This document shows, piece after piece, positions 24,050-27,896 of a stretch of 27,896 nucleotides of DNA. The DNA comes from CAZUZD01 sp964624465. GTDB taxonomy: Bacteria; Planctomycetota; Planctomycetia; Isosphaerales; Isosphaeraceae. Position 1 is the stretch's first letter, and the number at the start of each line of letters is the position of its first letter. The stretch covers positions 1 through 27,896 of the forward strand of contig CAZUZD010000039.1 of NCBI GenBank assembly GCA_964624465.1, in the 5' to 3' direction. A model generated the notes under the pieces. It was not told where the DNA came from. It ran no database searches and saw only the letters and a program-made list of their open reading frames with translations. The translations under genes and the position numbers were made by a program.

Positions 24050-26647
24050 ATGCCGAAACTGCAAGAGACGCCGCCGGCCGGTCCTGGGGCCGGTCGGACG
24101 TGGGCCGTTCGCCTGATCACGCTGACGCTCGGGCTGACGCTCCCGACCCCGGCACCGCTGCGGGCCGAAGAGCCGGTGGCGCCGCTGGACTTCAACCGCG
24201 ACATCCGGCCGATCCTGGCCGAGAACTGCCTGTACTGCCACGGCCAGGACCCGAACAAGCGCCAGGCCGACCTGCGGCTCGACGTCCGCGAGGCCGCGAT
24301 CCAGGCCGGGGCGATCACCCCGCACGATCCCGACGCCAGCGAGCTGGTCGCCCGCATCCTGGCCGACGACGCCGACGAGCTGATGCCGCCGCCGAAGTCG
24401 AACCGGCGGCTCTCGCCCGAGCAGAAGGCGACCCTGAGGCGCTGGATCGAGCAGGGGGCGAACTACGCCACCCACTGGGCGTTCGTCCCGCCCGTGCGCC
24501 CCGCCGAGCCCGCGGTGCGCGACGCCGGCTGGCCGCTGAACCCGATCGACCGGTTCGTGCTCGCGAAGCTGGAGTCGGAGGGCCTGGCCCCCGCGCCCGA
24601 GGCCGACCGCGCCACGCTGATCCGGCGGCTGGCGATCGACCTGACCGGCCTGCCGCCGACCCCCGCCGAGGTCGATGCGTTCGTCGCCGACCCGGACCCG
24701 AAGGCGTATGACACCCTGGTCGAGCGCCTGCTCGCCAGCCCGCACTTCGGCGAGCGGCTGGCCTTGCCCTGGCTCGACGCCGCCCGCTACGCCGACAGCA
24801 ACGGCTTCCAGCAGGACGGCGACACCTGGCAGTGGCTCTGGCGCGACTGGCTGGTGCAGGCCCTCAACGACGACCTGCCGTTCGACCAGCTCACGATCAA
24901 GCTGCTGGCCGGCGACCTGCTGCCGGAGGCCACCACGGCCGACAAGGTCGCCAGCGGCTTCAACCGCAACCACCTGCTCAACGGCGAGGGCGGCGCCATC
25001 CCCGAGGAGCAGCGCTGGGTGAACCTGTTCGATCGCGTCGACACCACGGCCACCACCTGGCTGGGCCTGACCGTGGCCTGCGCCCAGTGCCACGACCACA
25101 AGTACGACCCGATCACGCAGAAGGACTACTACAGCCTGCTGGACGCCTTCAACCGGGTGCCCGAGAGCGGCGTGCCGCAGTACTTCTCGTCGCGAATCCG
25201 CGTGGCCGCGCCGTTCGTCGAGTTGCCGAGCCCGGAGAACCAGGCCCGCATCGCCGAGCTGGAAACCCAGAAGAAAGCCGCCGACGTCGAGGCCCAGGCG
25301 GCCTCGCAGGCGGCCTTCGAGGGCTGGCGGATCGGCCTGCTCACCGACGGCAAGCCGGCCGAGGGGAAGGGGCTGTCCGAGCCGCTGGTCGCGCTGATGG
25401 CGAAGCCGGAGGCCGAGCGGTCGGAGGACGAGAAGAAGACGCTAGAGTCCGAGCTCCGCAAGCACTTCGACGCGAAGGTCCGGCCTGCGCTCGTCGGCAA
25501 GCTGCCGCCGCTGGCGAAGTTCGACAGCCTGCGGCAGCAGCTCGACGCCTACCGCGGCGATCAGCTCCCGCGCGTCATGATCATGAGCGACGCCCAGCCG
25601 CGGCCGACGGCGATCCTGAGCCGTGGCGAGTACCTCAAGCCGGGCGACAAGGTCAGCTTCGCCACGCCCGCCTTCCTGCCGCCCTTGCCCGACGGCGCCC
25701 CGCCGAACCGGCTCGGCCTGGCGCAGTGGCTGGTCATGCCCGGCCACCCGCTGACGGCTCGCGTGCAGGTCAACCGGCTCTGGCAGCACCTCTTCGGCGC
25801 CGGCATCGTGAAGACGGTCGAGGACTTCGGCGTCCAGAGCGAGTACCCGGTGCACGGCGAGCTGCTCGACTGGCTGGCCGTCGAGTTCCGCGAGCGGGGC
25901 TGGAGCCAGAAGGCCCTCATCCGGCAGATCGTCACCAGCCGCACCTACCGGCAGTCGAGCCGGGTGAGCCCCGAGCTGCGGGCCCGCGACGCCGAGAACC
26001 GGCTCTACGCGCGGGCCGGCCGGTTCCGCATGCCCTCGCTGGTGCTCCGCGACTGGGCCCTGGCGGCGGCCGGCCTGATCGACCTGCGCCTCGGCGGCCG
26101 CCCGGTGTACCCCTACCAGCCGGACGCCATCTGGGAGCCGCTGGCGATCACCAAGGAGCGCGACTTCACCTATCCGGCCTCCAGCGGGTCCGACCTCTAT
26201 CGCCGCAGCCTCTACACCTTCTGGCGCCGGACGGTCGGGCCGGCGAACATGTTCGACGCCTCGAACCGCCAGACCTGCCGGGTGCGGCTGGCCACCACCA
26301 GCACCCCCTTGCACGCCCTGACGACCCTCAATGATCCGACCTGGGTCGAGGCCGCCCGCGCCCTGGCCGAGCGGGCGATGCTGGCCGAGCCGGACGTCGA
26401 CGCCCGCCTGGCGTTCGCGTTCCGCCAGGTGCTCGGCCGCGCCCCCACCGCCACCGACCGCCCCCTGTTGCGACGCGCCTACGACCGCCAGGCCGCCCTG
26501 TTCGCCAGCGACCGCGAGGGGGCGTTGAAGCTGCTCGGCGTGGGGGCCTCGAAGCGCAACGAGGCGCTCGACCCGGTCGAGCATGCCGCCACGGCCTCGG
26601 TCTGCCTGGCGATCCTGAACCTCGACGAAGCCCTGACCCGCGAGTGA
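24050..26647 (+). CDS. PSCyt1-DUF1549-DUF1553 protein (second copy, no insertion)
   Basis: The 865-aa exported protein has a signal peptide (about 17-39) and the same domain order as the larger paralogue: planctomycete cytochrome C with CLYCH (60-64), then THWAFVPPVRP and DUF1549 with CAQCHDHKYDPITQKDYY (C344, C347, H348), a short Gln/Ala/Glu helix (about 396-427), and DUF1553 from about 551 (NRLGLAQWLVMPGHPLTARV) to the end. The middle carbohydrate-binding-like insertion is absent. The ATG at 24050 was chosen; a GTG at 24038 adds four residues. The ribosome site is weak (GTGGGGTC). The next gene, a DUF1501 protein, starts 34 bases after its stop, so this is a second PSD1/DUF1501 pair. The protein is probably an envelope heme protein; its electron partners and substrate are unknown. 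Confidence 0.92.
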   Translation: MPKLQETPPAGPGAGRTWAVRLITLTLGLTLPTPAPLRAEEPVAPLDFNRDIRPILAENCLYCHGQDPNKRQADLRLDVREAAIQAGAITPHDPDASELVARILADDADELMPPPKSNRRLSPEQKATLRRWIEQGANYATHWAFVPPVRPAEPAVRDAGWPLNPIDRFVLAKLESEGLAPAPEADRATLIRRLAIDLTGLPPTPAEVDAFVADPDPKAYDTLVERLLASPHFGERLALPWLDAARYADSNGFQQDGDTWQWLWRDWLVQALNDDLPFDQLTIKLLAGDLLPEATTADKVASGFNRNHLLNGEGGAIPEEQRWVNLFDRVDTTATTWLGLTVACAQCHDHKYDPITQKDYYSLLDAFNRVPESGVPQYFSSRIRVAAPFVELPSPENQARIAELETQKKAADVEAQAASQAAFEGWRIGLLTDGKPAEGKGLSEPLVALMAKPEAERSEDEKKTLESELRKHFDAKVRPALVGKLPPLAKFDSLRQQLDAYRGDQLPRVMIMSDAQPRPTAILSRGEYLKPGDKVSFATPAFLPPLPDGAPPNRLGLAQWLVMPGHPLTARVQVNRLWQHLFGAGIVKTVEDFGVQSEYPVHGELLDWLAVEFRERGWSQKALIRQIVTSRTYRQSSRVSPELRARDAENRLYARAGRFRMPSLVLRDWALAAAGLIDLRLGGRPVYPYQPDAIWEPLAITKERDFTYPASSGSDLYRRSLYTFWRRTVGPANMFDASNRQTCRVRLATTSTPLHALTTLNDPTWVEAARALAERAMLAEPDVDARLAFAFRQVLGRAPTATDRPLLRRAYDRQAALFASDREGALKLLGVGASKRNEALDPVEHAATASVCLAILNLDEALTRE

Positions 26648-26666
26648 CCGGCCCGCCCCGGGCCGG
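26648..26666 (+). other. Perfect 8-bp intercistronic hairpin, PSD1 to DUF1501
   Basis: CCGGCCCG (26648-26655) and CGGGCCGG (26659-26666) pair perfectly around a 3-base loop, starting on the first base after the PSD1 stop codon. It ends directly against an in-frame ATG at 26667 and 15 bases before the preferred start at 26682. This would hide the earlier ATG from ribosomes and could set the expression ratio of the two genes. Confidence 0.45.
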
Positions 26667-26681
26667 ATGAGAGACCCTGGC

Positions 26682-27896
26682 ATGCACGACCTCCAGCGCC
26701 AGAATCAGGAGCGGATCACCAGCCGGCAGTTCTTCGTCACCACTGGCAGCGGCCTCGGCCTGGCCGCCCTGGCCAGCCTGATGGGCCCGCCGGCCGGCCT
26801 GGCGCGGGCCGACGGCCGCGCCCCGGACGCCCAGGGCCTGCCGGGCCTGCCGCACTTCGCGCCGAAGGCGAAGCGGGTGGTTGTGCTCTGGCAGGGGGGC
26901 GGGCCGTCACACGTCGACCTGTTCGACCCCAAGCCCGTGATGCGCGAGCTGGCCGGCAAGGACATCCCCGAGAGCGTGCGCGGCACGACCCGGCTCTCGA
27001 CCATGTCGAGCGGCTACGGCAAGTGGCCGACCCTGCCGGCGATCAAGCCGTTCCAGAAGTACGGCCAGTCGGGGCTCGAGCTCAGCAGCATGCTCCCGAA
27101 CGTCGGGTCGCTGGCCGACGACATTTGCCTGGTGCGGAGCATGTACACCGAGGCGGTGAACCACGCCCCCGGCGTCACGTTCTTCATGACCGGCTCGCAG
27201 GTGCCCGGCCGGCCGAGCCTGGGCGCCTGGCTGTCGTACGGGCTGGGCAGCGAGTCCGACGAGCTGCCGACGTTCGTGGTCATGACCTCCAGCGACAAGG
27301 GCAAGACCTGCGGCCAGCTCTTCTTCGACTACTACTGGGGCAGCGGCTTCCTGCCCAGCCGGTTCCAGGGCGTGCGGTTCCGCAACACCGGCGACCCCGT
27401 CCCCTACCTGGCCAACCCGCCCGGCGTGAGCCGCGAGGCGCGACGCGCCCTGCTCGACGACCTGGCCGCCATGAACGCCCAGCACCTGGCCGACTACGGC
27501 GACCCCGAGATCGACACCCGGATCGCCCAGTACGAGATGGCCTTCCGGATGCAGACCAGCGTGCCCGACCTCGTCGACTTCTCGAAGGAGTCGAAGCGGA
27601 CCCTGGAGCGCTACGGGCCCGACGCCCTGAACCCTGGCAGCTTCGCCAACAACTGCCTGATCGCCCGGCGGTTGCTGGAGCGCGGGGTGCGGTTCGTGCA
27701 GCTCATGCACTCGGGCTGGGACCAGCACGGCAACCTGTTCACCCAGCTCGAGGAGCAGTGCCGCGACACCGAGGGACCCTCGGCCGCCCTGGTGCGCGAC
27801 CTCAAGGAGCGGGGGATGCTCGACGACACGCTGGTCGTCTGGGGCGGCGAGTTCGGCCGCACGCCGTTCGGCCAGGGCGACCCGGCAAGCCCCAAG
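26682..27896 (+). CDS. DUF1501 exported protein, C-terminus beyond window
   Basis: 405 codons are in the window and the reading frame is open to the edge. The N-terminus MHDLQRQNQERITSRQFF and the following GSGLGLAALASLMGPP form a Tat-like export signal with RQ instead of RR. DUF1501 motifs are VVVLWQGGGPSHVDLFDPKP, LVRSMYTEAVNHAPG, FFMTGSQVPGRPSLGAWLSY, AFRMQTSVPDLVDFSKES, LIARRLLERGVRFVQLMHSG and WGGEFGRTPFGQ. The final 60-80 residues, including the GRDH segment, should lie beyond the window. An in-frame ATG at 26667 adds five residues but abuts a hairpin; GAGAG lies eight bases before the preferred ATG. It pairs with the PSD1 gene upstream, and its role is likely in the periplasm with that protein. 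Confidence 0.9.
   Translation, partial: MHDLQRQNQERITSRQFFVTTGSGLGLAALASLMGPPAGLARADGRAPDAQGLPGLPHFAPKAKRVVVLWQGGGPSHVDLFDPKPVMRELAGKDIPESVRGTTRLSTMSSGYGKWPTLPAIKPFQKYGQSGLELSSMLPNVGSLADDICLVRSMYTEAVNHAPGVTFFMTGSQVPGRPSLGAWLSYGLGSESDELPTFVVMTSSDKGKTCGQLFFDYYWGSGFLPSRFQGVRFRNTGDPVPYLANPPGVSREARRALLDDLAAMNAQHLADYGDPEIDTRIAQYEMAFRMQTSVPDLVDFSKESKRTLERYGPDALNPGSFANNCLIARRLLERGVRFVQLMHSGWDQHGNLFTQLEEQCRDTEGPSAALVRDLKERGMLDDTLVVWGGEFGRTPFGQGDPASPK

Overview
The window is very GC-rich (about 70% by eye) and is almost certainly from a planctomycete (Planctomycetota), most likely an Isosphaeraceae/Gemmataceae-type genome. The diagnostic evidence is three DUF1501 proteins and two planctomycete-cytochrome PSCyt1/DUF1549/DUF1553 proteins in tandem, a formylglycine-type sulfatase, and long antisense ORFs produced by extreme third-position GC. 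No tRNA, rRNA, CRISPR array, insertion sequence or phage gene was seen. The assignment below genus-group level is inference.

Layout from left to right. (1) 1-2947, minus strand: a Tad/CpaC-type secretin, then a secreted protein with an OmpA/CpaD-like C-terminal half, then the start of a lipoprotein cut by the window edge. These look like one operon for an outer-membrane secretion or pilus machine. (2) 3436-13966: a glycan-assembly locus. A plus-strand GT2 glycosyltransferase converges on a minus-strand run of eight genes (GT2 with membrane tail, MsbA/PglK-type ABC exporter, GT8-like, two GT4, two GT2, radical SAM enzyme). A good sigma-70-like promoter at 14115-14143, with a 12-bp palindrome at its expected start point, sits ahead of this run. 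The likely job is stepwise construction and membrane translocation of a lipid-linked or surface glycan, with the radical SAM enzyme modifying a sugar or a partner molecule. (3) 14278-17322: an FAD amine oxidase of the monomeric sarcosine oxidase/N-methyltryptophan oxidase type on the plus strand, converging on a VOC-domain gene and an exported sulfatase on the minus strand. (4) 17425-27896: a DUF1501 gene on the minus strand, divergent from a plus-strand series PSD1, DUF1501, PSD1, DUF1501 (the last one cut by the window edge). The first PSD1/DUF1501 pair overlaps by an ATGA.

How they may work together: parts 1 and 2 are envelope functions (export apparatus and surface glycan). Parts 3 and 4 are the exported catabolic proteins typical of planctomycetes, whose exact substrates are unknown. 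Several start codons were moved inward from the longest ORF because a ribosome binding site or a signal peptide fits better; three genes use GTG or TTG. The most unusual items are the radical SAM enzyme in the glycosyltransferase run, a carbohydrate-binding-like domain inserted in the first PSD1 protein, and repeated leader and hairpin elements between genes.
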